This document shows, piece after piece, positions 17,795 through 25,620 of a DNA stretch of 64,000 bases. The notes under the pieces were generated by a model, which had not been told where the DNA came from, did no database searches, and saw only the letters and a program-made list of their open reading frames with translations. Every line of letters begins with the position of its first letter. The first letter of the stretch is position 1. Source of the DNA: Diplolepis rosae (lineage: Eukaryota; Arthropoda; Insecta; Hymenoptera; Diplolepididae); contig JAPYXD010000678.1 in the NCBI GenBank assembly GCA_030998225.1, positions 372,001-436,000 of the forward strand, written 5' to 3'. The position numbers were made by a program, and so were the translations under genes.

Positions 17795-18730
17795 TCAAGA
17801 GCTGTAATGCTGACCTCGACCTCCAGTGGAATGCTGACCTCGAACACGACCGGGATGCTGACCTCGACCTCCAGTGGAATGCTGACCTCGACCTCCAGTG
17901 GGATGCTGACCTCGACCTCCAGTGGGATGCTGACCTCGACCCCCAGTGGGATGATGCGGATCAATCGTGCAACGGTAAACTGTATCCTTCTCGGGAGCCT
18001 TCTTTTGCTCTGAAAGAAAAATAATGTGATTATGCGTTCGTTTTCCAGTGGAATGCTGACCTCGACCTCCAGTGGGATGCTGACCTCGACCTCTAGTGGG
18101 ATGATGCGGATCAATCGTGCAACGGTAAACTATATCCTTTTCGGGAGCCTTCTTTTGCTCTGAAAGAATAATATTGTGATTATGCGTTCGTTTGTAAAAA
18201 AACAAATCAAGAATAAGCTTACCTGTTTTTAATTTGTCACAATCAGGGCGTGCGTGCCCTGGCACTCCGCAATGTAAACATAATTGTATGGGATTTTTCA
18301 TATTTGTACAATCTTTTGCAAAGTGCCCATACTCTTTGCATTTAAAACAGATATTTGTTAGCGCCGTTGGGAATTTGTGGAACTTGTGAGTGAAGGGCAT
18401 AGGCGGTTGCACTTTTCCGCTCTTCACAAGTTCCCTCGCATTTTCGTAATCGCTTTCGGTTGACAATCTGTCCCAGTTATTAGGATCTTCTTTCTTCAAA
18501 TCAGGGTTCGCAAACATCCTCATCGCAATGTTATTAATGCGTTCCTTCTTTTCAGCTTGCGATAGCACCCTTGTAAATCGATTCCTTGCGCGAATTTTGG
18601 CCGCCCAAATGAACGTTTTAGATATATGTACCTGTCTTCGAGTGCACTTTCTGATGATGATATCCTCGTCCTCCTTGTCTGTCGATTCGTTGAATTCCAC
18701 CTCACCATAATCGGAATCCTCGCTCTCCAT
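17795..18730 (-). CDS. Acidic CCHC zinc-knuckle protein with RG-type repeats
   Basis: Exons 18,223-18,730 and 17,795-18,159 (GT-AG, phases agree) give about 290 residues. The N-terminus is acidic (SEDSDYGEVEFNESTDKEDE). Two CCHC knuckles, CFKCKEYGHFAKDC and CLHCGVPGHARPDC, suggest single-stranded nucleic acid binding. The C-terminal half is built of 8-residue TGGRGQHP-like repeats from a 24-base minisatellite; it contains an internal tandem duplication of the exon start together with the end of the intron, which stays in frame. The start codon is 18 bases after a six-copy array of the AGTTTACCGT-type motif. It is divergently arranged with its plus-strand relative at 19,803. It resembles cellular CCHC or Gag-derived proteins, but no family is assigned. 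Confidence 0.7.
   Translation of the reverse strand: MESEDSDYGEVEFNESTDKEDEDIIIRKCTRRQVHISKTFIWAAKIRARNRFTRVLSQAEKKERINNIAMRMFANPDLKKEDPNNWDRLSTESDYENARELVKSGKVQPPMPFTHKFHKFPTALTNICFKCKEYGHFAKDCTNMKNPIQLCLHCGVPGHARPDCDKLKTGKLILDLFFYKRTHNHNIILSEQKKAPEKDIVYRCTIDPHHPTRGRGQHPTGGRGQHSTGKRTHNHIIFLSEQKKAPEKDTVYRCTIDPHHPTGGRGQHPTGGRGQHPTGGRGQHSTGGRGQHPGRVRGQHSTGGRGQHYSS
17806..18110. repeat. 24-base coding minisatellite, two blocks
   Basis: Unit on the plus strand is GCTGACCTCGACCTCCAGTG plus four bases, about six copies at 17,812-17,955 and two to three at 18,055-18,105. On the coding (minus) strand it encodes G-G-R-G-Q-H-P-T. The core GGTCGAGGTC(A/T)GCATCC also builds the RS repeat of the plus-strand Tudor-like copy, read in another frame. 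Confidence 0.85.
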
Positions 18731-18747
18731 TCTGGTATTTCTTCTTC

Positions 18748-18870
18748 ACGGTAAACTCAGGATGAACTGGCGGTAAACTCACGATGAACTGGCGGTAAAC
18801 TCAGGATGAACTGACGGTAAACTCAGGATGAACTGACGGTAAACTCAGGATGAACTGACGGTAAACTCAC
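18748..18870 (-). promoter_or_regulatory. Six-copy array of the AGTTTACCGT motif before the zinc-knuckle gene
   Basis: Six direct copies with exact 22-base spacing (GGTAAAC at 18,750, 18,772, 18,794, 18,816, 18,838 and 18,860 on the plus strand). The unit combines the motif with GGATGAACTG. It lies immediately upstream of the minus-strand start codon at 18,730. Regular spacing and position suggest a protein-binding or promoter array, though a satellite-like expansion is possible. Confidence 0.6.
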
Positions 18871-18969
18871 GATGAAGGATCAACTCCATAGGCAGAAATA
18901 GACTGGAATGGCAGGCAACTTCTTCTTCTTTAGTTAGTTTACACAGTTACACAGTGCGAGAGGCAGTAA

Positions 18970-19117
18970 GGGTGCTTTCATACCTCGGTTTGTTGGTCAG
19001 CTGCATGCAGGAAACCCATAGGAGTGAAAGAGATAGACAGACTACTCTGTCTATCTCTTTCACTCCTATGGGTTTCCTGCATGCAGCTGACCAACAAACC
19101 GAGGTATGAAAGCACCC
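18970..19117. repeat. Perfect palindromic MITE with TAA target duplication
   Basis: Long inverted repeat from GGGTGCTTTCATACCTCGG to its reverse complement, nearly perfect over about 70 bases per arm with a short spacer. Both sides are flanked by TAA. The TAA duplication and GGG terminus fit a Harbinger-derived MITE. A similar terminus (GGGTACGTTCACACCTCG) starts at 19,121. It lies in the region between the two divergent cassettes. Confidence 0.75.
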
Positions 19118-19364
19118 TAAGGGTACGTTCACACCTCGCTTGCTTGCAGGCGGAAAATGTATAACCGCAAATTAAGGTTAATATTCGTAAATGTTTGTAA
19201 ACATTCTTATAATAAATATATGTTACCATGACAACCTGCATGCATGCAAAGGTACACGAAGAGTTCTTTTTTTTACGCTACTTGCAGGAACGCCATCCCT
19301 TGGGAAGTTCCCGTACTCAATCAATGTACTTCCGACAAAAAGATACTCATTTTCAGTTACATTA

Positions 19365-19724
19365 GTTTGGTCTCCTTATATCCATTCCCGAAATGAAGTT
19401 CTGCCAAGTACATAGTTACAATACTTCCCGATGAGGGCATGTGTGTTCCCTGGGTGCAAAATGGCGACGCCAAATACACAATGCTAATAAACCGTGGATG
19501 CCGCCATTTTGCACACGAAATGAAGTTCTGCCAAGTACTTAGTTAGGGAACTTCCCGATGAGGGCGCGTGTGTCCCCTGGGTGCAAAATGGCGGCATCCA
19601 CGGTTTATTAGCACCCAGGGAACACACATGCCCTCATCGGGAAATATTGTAACTATGTACTTAGCAGAACTTTATTTCGGGAATGGATATATGGAGAGTG
19701 GTCTCCTTATATCTAGTCTCCATG
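19365..19724. repeat. Inverted-repeat MITE, family shared with 51,111-51,400
   Basis: Contains two arms with CGAAATGAAGTTCTGCCAAG and TTCCCGATGAGGGC in opposite orientations and ends ATCTAGTCTCCATG. The copy at 51,111-51,400 has the same arms and both terminal repeats (CATGGAGACTAGATATAAGG). This one appears rearranged, with an extra arm. Confidence 0.75.
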
Positions 19725-19802
19725 CCTATGACTAATATCGCAGATGAGAACAGTTTGTTGGTTGGTTCACTTCGTTTTTATTTGTTTACCGTGTACAACA
19801 AC

Positions 19803-20225
19803 ATGAGTGATTCAGAAGAGAGCGGTTACGAAGACTTTTTGGATGCCAAGAAGAAGCCAGTGGAGCCTGGAACAATTCTGCTCGAATACAACAAAAACCT
19901 TTACACCTTCCAATCTTTGAAAGAGCTTAAGAGAGAGAAGTTGGAAGCCTTGGAGAATGATCTATTCGAAAAGCTAGTAAAGAGCTGGAAAAACGACGTT
20001 AAAAAAACCATCTTTGATGAAACTCCGAAAACTGTGAGAGGACGTTTAACCAAACGAAAACTAGACACGCGTTCGGATAAATGTTTTAATTGTTTGGAGC
20101 AAGGCCACAAACGTTCCAATTGTGACAAACCGCAGACTGAAAAGTATTGCTATGTATGCGGCAAGCGAAACTTCACAAGGAAGGACTGTCCAAACTGCAA
20201 AAAGGAATATATGTCTGTAAACTAA
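19803..20225 (+). CDS. Zinc-knuckle protein, plus-strand relative
   Basis: A 140-residue protein. The start is placed at the ATG of MSDSEESGYEDF because it aligns in style with the acidic start of the minus-strand gene and lies 11 bases after a GTTTACCGT motif (19,784-19,792); the frame upstream is MITE sequence. It has one good CCHC knuckle (CFNCLEQGHKRSNC), a second lacking the His (CYVCGKRNFTRKDC) and a final CPNC pair. The middle is charged and helical. It lacks the RG repeats of the minus-strand copy. It is head to head with that copy, about 1.07 kb apart. Nucleic acid binding is likely; the pathway is unknown. Confidence 0.6.
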   Translation: MSDSEESGYEDFLDAKKKPVEPGTILLEYNKNLYTFQSLKELKREKLEALENDLFEKLVKSWKNDVKKTIFDETPKTVRGRLTKRKLDTRSDKCFNCLEQGHKRSNCDKPQTEKYCYVCGKRNFTRKDCPNCKKEYMSVN

Positions 20226-20339
20226 ATCCTGTAGGTATTACACTTACCATACAATATTTAGAAATATTTCTGTTTATCCGCCTGTTTATGCTATATTCTA
20301 CATTTTTTTATTGCAGATATGTTAGAGAATGACCGTCAT

Positions 20340-20775
20340 CAGTTTACCGTCATCAGTTTAGAGTTGGAATCAAGCAGATATATCTGAGAATTACCATATT
20401 AGTTACTTCTATACTTTTATGTAGTTTACCGTTGTCGTTCCTCCTTAAATACATTCTTTTTATATTTTTATATATTTTTTTATATTTTACCCATGGTCAT
20501 ATAATAGACTCGGGACTCAAGATCTGTACAGGCGTCTCCGGGAACTATCTAGGCCACGCTAGTCTCACTTTCTGGAGCTTTCTAGTGACTTTTCCGAAGT
20601 TACTAGTGACAAGTTGGTCACCCTGCCTGGCTATTTGGCAACACTGCCAACCGTCTCTCTGAGAGTCGATTTAATTTTCATTCGCGCGTTAACCGTTTAC
20701 CCTACCTTTGTTCTGGCCATTTGTTCTTTGAACAAGAAGAAGAAGTTTACCGTAGTCGATCATAGTTTACCGTAT
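20340..20775 (+). promoter_or_regulatory. Spacer with forward AGTTTACCGT motifs
   Basis: Copies at 20,341, 20,423, 20,744 and 20,764, all on the plus strand, which is the direction of the following gene. The last lies 10 bases before the ATG at 20,784. The middle of the spacer (20,490-20,660) matches the GC-rich repeat core upstream of the minus-strand gene. Confidence 0.5.
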
Positions 20776-21100
20776 TATCAAGAATGGCTTTACTAGATGA
20801 TGCGTACTTCGACTATCATCCAGATATGTTATTGCGATTAAGAGAATGGTTGGTAAGCCATAAAAATATCGACCTCAACGATAGAACCACGTGCATTTTC
20901 ATCCGGCGCGAAGCCCTGGGATTGACGTCGAAAAGGAATGAACAACAAGATCTGTCCATTGGATGTTATTTACAGGAAGCAGGCGGAATTGAGGGATTCT
21001 TGAACACTTCGCCGTATAAACAATCTCTCCCTGTAGCGTGCGTGGCCTTCACCAAATAGTATGTTTGTTTACCGTCTCATCTTTTTATTTATGTTCCCTA

Positions 21101-21263
21101 GCGGACCTGACTGAGAGAACGGTCATAGAATACTCTGACCGTTCTCTGACCATTGCACTGCCTTCAATGACAGGTACACGATGTTTTCTTAGTTTTTATC
21201 GCAATAATGCGAGGTCATAGAACGGTCAGAGTATTCTATGACCGTTCTCTCAGTCAGGTCCGC
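21101..21263. repeat. TA-flanked palindromic MITE, family shared with 38,287-38,675
   Basis: Inverted termini GCGGACCTGACTGAGAGAAC and its complement, flanked by TA on both sides. The interior has the ACTGCCTTCAATGACAGG word also found in the copy at 38,287-38,675. Lies in intron 1 of the plus-strand gene. Confidence 0.8.
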
Positions 21264-21721
21264 TAGGGTTATTGTTTACCGTTTCCTTTTTGCTCACTCT
21301 TCATATTGTGTAAGTCAATATTTTATATACGAAATATTACCCTTTATGCAAAAAAAATTATTGGCAAGTATTGGCGTTAATACTTTTTTCGAGAATAAGT
21401 ATACCTATAAGTATTTTTTGCATAAGAGACGAAATATACGTTCTACACATATGTCTTTTTTTGTCATTTTTCAGCATCAACGAAAGAGAAGGATACACGA
21501 TGAACATTCAGTTCATTTCGTTTGGGCAAGCAAAGAGAATCGTTTCGTTCCTATTTTCTAATCTAACAAGAAAAGACGAAAGAATCAAGGTCTTCCAACT
21601 ATTGTGCCGTAAATCGAATTCAGTATTAGCCGCTATTTCTCAGCTACTACCAAAAACTTTTTCTCCAGAAATGATTGAAGAATTACAAGAATACTTACGT
21701 AGCCAGCTGTAAGTACCTCTA

Positions 21722-21909
21722 CACTGAGAAAACAGTTTCTTTGAATCAAAGAAACATTTCTTTGATATACGGTCAAAGAAAACATTTCTTTAAATTGGAG
21801 AAAGTTTTTTTAATTCAAAAACATTTTCTTCAATTTAAAGAAATGTTTTCTTTGACCGTATATCAAAGAAATGTTTCTTTGATTCAAAGAAACTGTTTTC
21901 TGGGTAAAC
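21722..21909. repeat. Palindromic MITE in intron 2
   Basis: Long inverted repeat, arms with GAAAACAGTTTCTTTGAATC and GGTCAAAGAAA, folding into one hairpin. Lies within intron 2 of the plus-strand gene. Confidence 0.75.
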
Positions 21910-22426
21910 ACTATTGATTATTGAACTAAAACTTACGTAATTTTCATATTTCAGGCAAGATAGGTCAGGAATTTCGAGATCTGCATCCCGGTCGAGGTCT
22001 GCATCCAGGTCCAGGTCGACATCCCGATCGAGGTCTGCATCCAGGTCCAGGTCGACATACCGATCGAGGTCGGCATCCCTGTCCAAGCGGGCATGTCGGT
22101 CGAGGTCGACATCCAGGTCCAGGTCCAGTTCGACATCCCGATCGAGGTCGGCATCCAGGTCCAGTTCGACATCCCGTCGAGGTCTGCATCCCGGTCAAGG
22201 TCTGCATCCCTGTCCAAGTGGGCATCCAGGTCCAGGTCGGCATCCCTGTCCAAGCGGGCATCCAGGTCCAGGTCGGCATCCCTGTCCAGGTGGGCATCCA
22301 GGTCCAGGTCGGCATCACCAAAGGAACAAAAACTGATCACAGATCAGCCACAGGCTGACGAGATTGCTACACCGGAACCTGCAGCATCTGTTATGCAGAT
22401 CGCCAATCTGGAGGTAAGATCTGTCT

Positions 22427-22427
22427 G

Positions 22428-22482
<55 letters not shown>
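22427..22482. repeat. (CTAT)n microsatellite in intron 3
   Basis: Tetranucleotide repeat, reverse-complement counterpart of the tract at 15,909-15,976 in the mirror copy of the gene. Confidence 0.95.
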
Positions 22483-22483
<1 letters not shown>

Positions 22484-22679
22484 ACTAATCTAAAACATAT
22501 TTTTCAGGAAGTGAACATCAACGTAGAAAAACCCGCCCAACCCGTGAGAGCAAGAGCTGCGCGACGACACAGAAAAATCATCGCTGTCGGAGATATTGTT
22601 TGGGCGCAATATAGCAATGACGACTATCTTCCTGGAATTACCAAAAGTAACATGGGAAACGGCAAATTTCGGGTCCAAT

Positions 22680-24726
22680 CCAGTAACGTAAAGTATTTCT
22701 TGTTCCCTACGATGGCTAGTTGATCTTCGATAAGAGGCATAGGGTAATTATCTCTCGCAGTCACTTTATTAAGGACTCGGAAGTCCACACACATTCGCGT
22801 TTTCCCATTTTTCTTTTTAGTCAAAAATATAGGCGATGCGAATTCGGAGTCGCTATTCCGAATGTACCGCTTTTGTAACAGATCGTCTAGAATCACCTGA
22901 AGCTTTTCTTTATCATCATAAGCGAGTTTGCGCGGAGTACAATAAAATGGTTGCGGATTGTCTAGTCTCAATTTCAGCTCGGCTTTCGTTTTAGGCTCCA
23001 ATTGCCTTGGACAATCTACGTATGATTCCTGAAACATCTGTTTTAACTTTATTTTCGCTTCATAAGGTATCGCTGAATTTACTCTTAGGTCATCGACTAA
23101 GTGTCTCTCGCCTTCAATTACGTTAATGTTCATAATTTCTCTCCAAGCACTGTCATCAGTCGGAAACGTCAACCGAATACCGAATTTGTGCAATATACCG
23201 CGACCCAGTAGGGCTGGCGTCAATGATGTATTCTCGGGTACGACATAAACTCTAAGATTCTCTCTCATAGTATCACCGATAGAAATCTTCGAATAAACTT
23301 TTCCTAAAAGATCTAATTTTACCTTCTTACACCCGCCATAATCGCGATCTGACGAATCCAATGGGTGAAGCCCTTGTTTTCCAATAAATCGCTCTTTAAT
23401 GAAACTAATTGGGCTACCTGTATCGAGAAGCGTATCCAAACACAGCACTTGTTGCAAAATACAGTCTTTTACCTCATACGTTACTAGTTTTCGGTGTTCA
23501 ACACTCTCTTCTTCCGCTGGATCTTCGTAAACGTTGGATACTTGCAACTTCTCCTTCGTCTCCTTCGATTCTTTCGTTTCCCGAGTTGGGCAATTTTTTG
23601 CTATATGTCCCATTTCGCCACAGTCGTAGCATGATTCTCGTTCTCGTTTGGGCTTCGCGCAATTTTTAAAAATATGCCCGGTTTTGTTACAGTTATAACA
23701 CTTCACCGGTTTATCCCATGTTTCTTCCTTTATCGATGTCTTCTGCGGCTTCGCTTCTGGTTTCGTCCTGTTGGTTGACTTGTCTATTGCCGAATTCTCT
23801 CCGTGCTGTGAGTCTTTCTTAAGGGTGCGATTTCCAAGAGAAATCTTGCGAATCCCATTCAGTAAGTCTTTTACTGAATTAAAGTTTTGCATTCGCGCCT
23901 GATTGCGTAATGTTTGATCAGGTATCCCGTCCACTAAATAGTCCAATAAATCGGCGGCATCTTCAATTGGTACTAAGTTACCCAAAATGAGTTTTTCGTG
24001 ATAATAATTGTTGAATGATTTATTCGTTTGCCATGTCCTCAATTCAAACTTCCTGAGACGATCAACTCTACATGGTCGCTGATCGAAAGCGTCCTTCATT
24101 GCTATTAGCAATTCATCGAGCGTCATCTCTGTGTACTCCGGTTTTGAACGGAACCACCTATCCGCTTTACCCTTAAGTTTGGAGCTAATAATTATCTTCA
24201 TAACTGCATCGTCCACCGAGAAGAGTCTTTTGACTAGTCGAACTTGCTTTTCCCAGTCCTCGAAATAGCGATTCGTTCCGTCGAATTCACCTAGCAAACC
24301 TCCGATGCCTTTGACGTCTGCACGGAATTGTTGCGGCGCTGTAACTGCGTCCACCCGTTGCTGGAGATGTCTTTGCATGTCGTTTTCTAAATTTCAATTT
24401 ACTGCTGGAATATTTTCCAGCATACCTGCGTTTGCTAATTCCAGTTCTCGTTGAGCTATTTGAGCTTCTCGCCGTGCTACGTCTCGTTCTCGACGCGTGA
24501 CTTCAAGCTCTTGTCGCAACAGCTCGTTTCGGTCACGTTCCAGTTGGACTTGGTCCTCTTCCTGTGCGACTGAATTGTCAGCTTCCTCGTCATTTGTCCA
24601 GTTCCCTTCCGGGTCCACTTCCATCAATCTCGCGATTAATGCTGGCTTCGATCCCGTGGTTGGCAAATTGTGCAATTTTAATTTTCTTTTAAGTTGCTCT
24701 GCTGTGAAGCGGTTCTGTAAATCCAT
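22680..24726 (-). pseudogene. SAP-domain Gag, protease and truncated RT of gypsy fragment
   Basis: One reading frame from ATG at 24,726, interrupted by a TGA at 24,394-24,396 and then open to the break near 22,680. Residues about 8-40 form a SAP motif (AEQLKRKLKLHNLPTTGSK), followed by a Glu/Arg-rich coiled coil, a capsid region, two CCHC knuckles ([28 protein letters not shown]), a protease with [10 protein letters not shown], and RT up to the [14 protein letters not shown] region. The final residues after KKYFTLLD are read from the neighbouring island. SAP motifs bind AT-rich DNA; in a Gag this may aid chromatin targeting (inference). Confidence 0.85.
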
Positions 24727-24928
24727 TGTGATGTTTTAATGAAAATCACCGATGGGTAATCATAAGCAACCAATATCGATCGTATTAATCTTCAGAATTT
24801 TGAACGCGTTATTTAATTATTTTATATTTTAGTAGTATTATTCACATAAGTTTCCCATAAATATCTCTCACATCATTTGCAAAAATCGTGCTCGATTATT
24901 TTTATAAATGTCAATCGTACTACACAAG

Positions 24929-24953
24929 ATTCGACTCGTGTCACCATAACACA
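24929..24953 (-). other. Putative primer binding site
   Basis: On the minus strand TGGTGACACGAGTCGAATC follows the proposed end of the LTR. TGG at the start and a T-arm-like GATTCGACTC complement fit the 3' end of a tRNA. The tRNA type is not assigned. Confidence 0.5.
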
Positions 24954-25356
24954 GCGTAAACAAAGTCTCAGCTGTCATAAATTTCCGGCTATCTTGCCCC
25001 GTCGTAATGTTATAAGGTGTACTTACTACCGTCGGTAAATATCCGCACGAAGCTCCCGACTGTCGGTAACTTTCTTAAATCGTGGCCTGCTGCACGGAGA
25101 AGATTCTCGAACGACACCTCCGTTGCTACGCGCACAGACCTAACATGGCGGATAACGAACTTCTAGATCTTTCGATGCACGAACGATCCTGTCTCGTAAC
25201 TCCCCCGCCTCGTAATGTTCTCACTCAATGTTTTTTTATTTAACAGGATCGACAGACCCCGATTACACATAAACTGGTTTCACGTAAGTCCGATGCTAGA
25301 ATATAGATCGTAAAATCTACACCGATAAATCTTAACTATAACACGCGCTGTCGTTA
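24954..25356 (-). repeat. Putative 5' LTR of the gypsy fragment
   Basis: On the minus strand it starts TGTAACGACAGCGCGTGTTA and ends directly before the putative primer binding site. Length about 403 bases. No second LTR is present for comparison, so the limits are tentative. Confidence 0.5.
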
Positions 25357-25620
25357 CACGTAAATTGTTCCTCTCACGTAAATTTCACGTTTTCTCGCGG
25401 ATCCCACTTCCGAAATTGTAGGAATTGGTATTGGTCAGGGCAGGTCGACCTCTAATGTATTGGGTGTCCCCGTAGGATAGTTCATGTGCGGTGGTGTACG
25501 CGGCGCTAGTTGTCGGAAGCGGGCGGAGTGCGGCAAAGGGAACGGCTTCGTATGAGTTCCGCCATTGTTGTATATATGTATCAACAATTCGTACGCGATC
25601 GCGCTTTATAATCATTTAAA
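25357..25620. other. Spacer upstream of the THAP gene
   Basis: No gene seen. The 35-base block at 25,478-25,512 (TAGTTCATG...GGCGCTAGTTG) recurs in direct orientation at 27,976-28,010, so it may be a remnant of an element end or shared promoter. Confidence 0.4.

Larger units (their letters stand above)
20784..22679 (+). pseudogene. Four-exon RS/Tudor-like gene, degraded mirror copy
   Basis: Exons 20,784-21,058, 21,475-21,708, 21,955-22,413 and 22,508-22,679. Exons 1 and 2 have the same lengths and intron phases as the minus-strand copy and about 60% identical residues (LGLTSKRNEQQDLSIG; GQAKRIVSFLFSNL). Exon 3 encodes SRSASR repeats of 18 bases; one base is missing near 22,172, which breaks the frame and also explains why the summed exon lengths are one short of the expected phase. 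Exon 4 stops matching after GKFRVQ, where it joins a gypsy RT fragment, so the second half of the barrel is lost. Intron 3 and exon 4 are nearly identical to the minus-strand copy, unlike exons 1-3. Introns 1 and 2 carry MITEs. Confidence 0.75.
22680..25356 (-). mobile_element. 5' fragment of a second Ty3/gypsy element
   Basis: On the minus strand: 5' LTR (about 24,954-25,356), a primer binding site, gag with a SAP domain, protease and the first part of RT, which ends abruptly at about 22,680 within the YFTLLD block where the island sequence begins. The rest of pol, integrase and the 3' LTR are missing. Confidence 0.8.

Noticed and set aside
19683..19802. Earlier start for the plus-strand zinc-knuckle protein
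   Set aside because: The upstream 40 codons are read from the end of a MITE; the ATG at 19,803 follows the shared motif and opens the acidic N-terminus.
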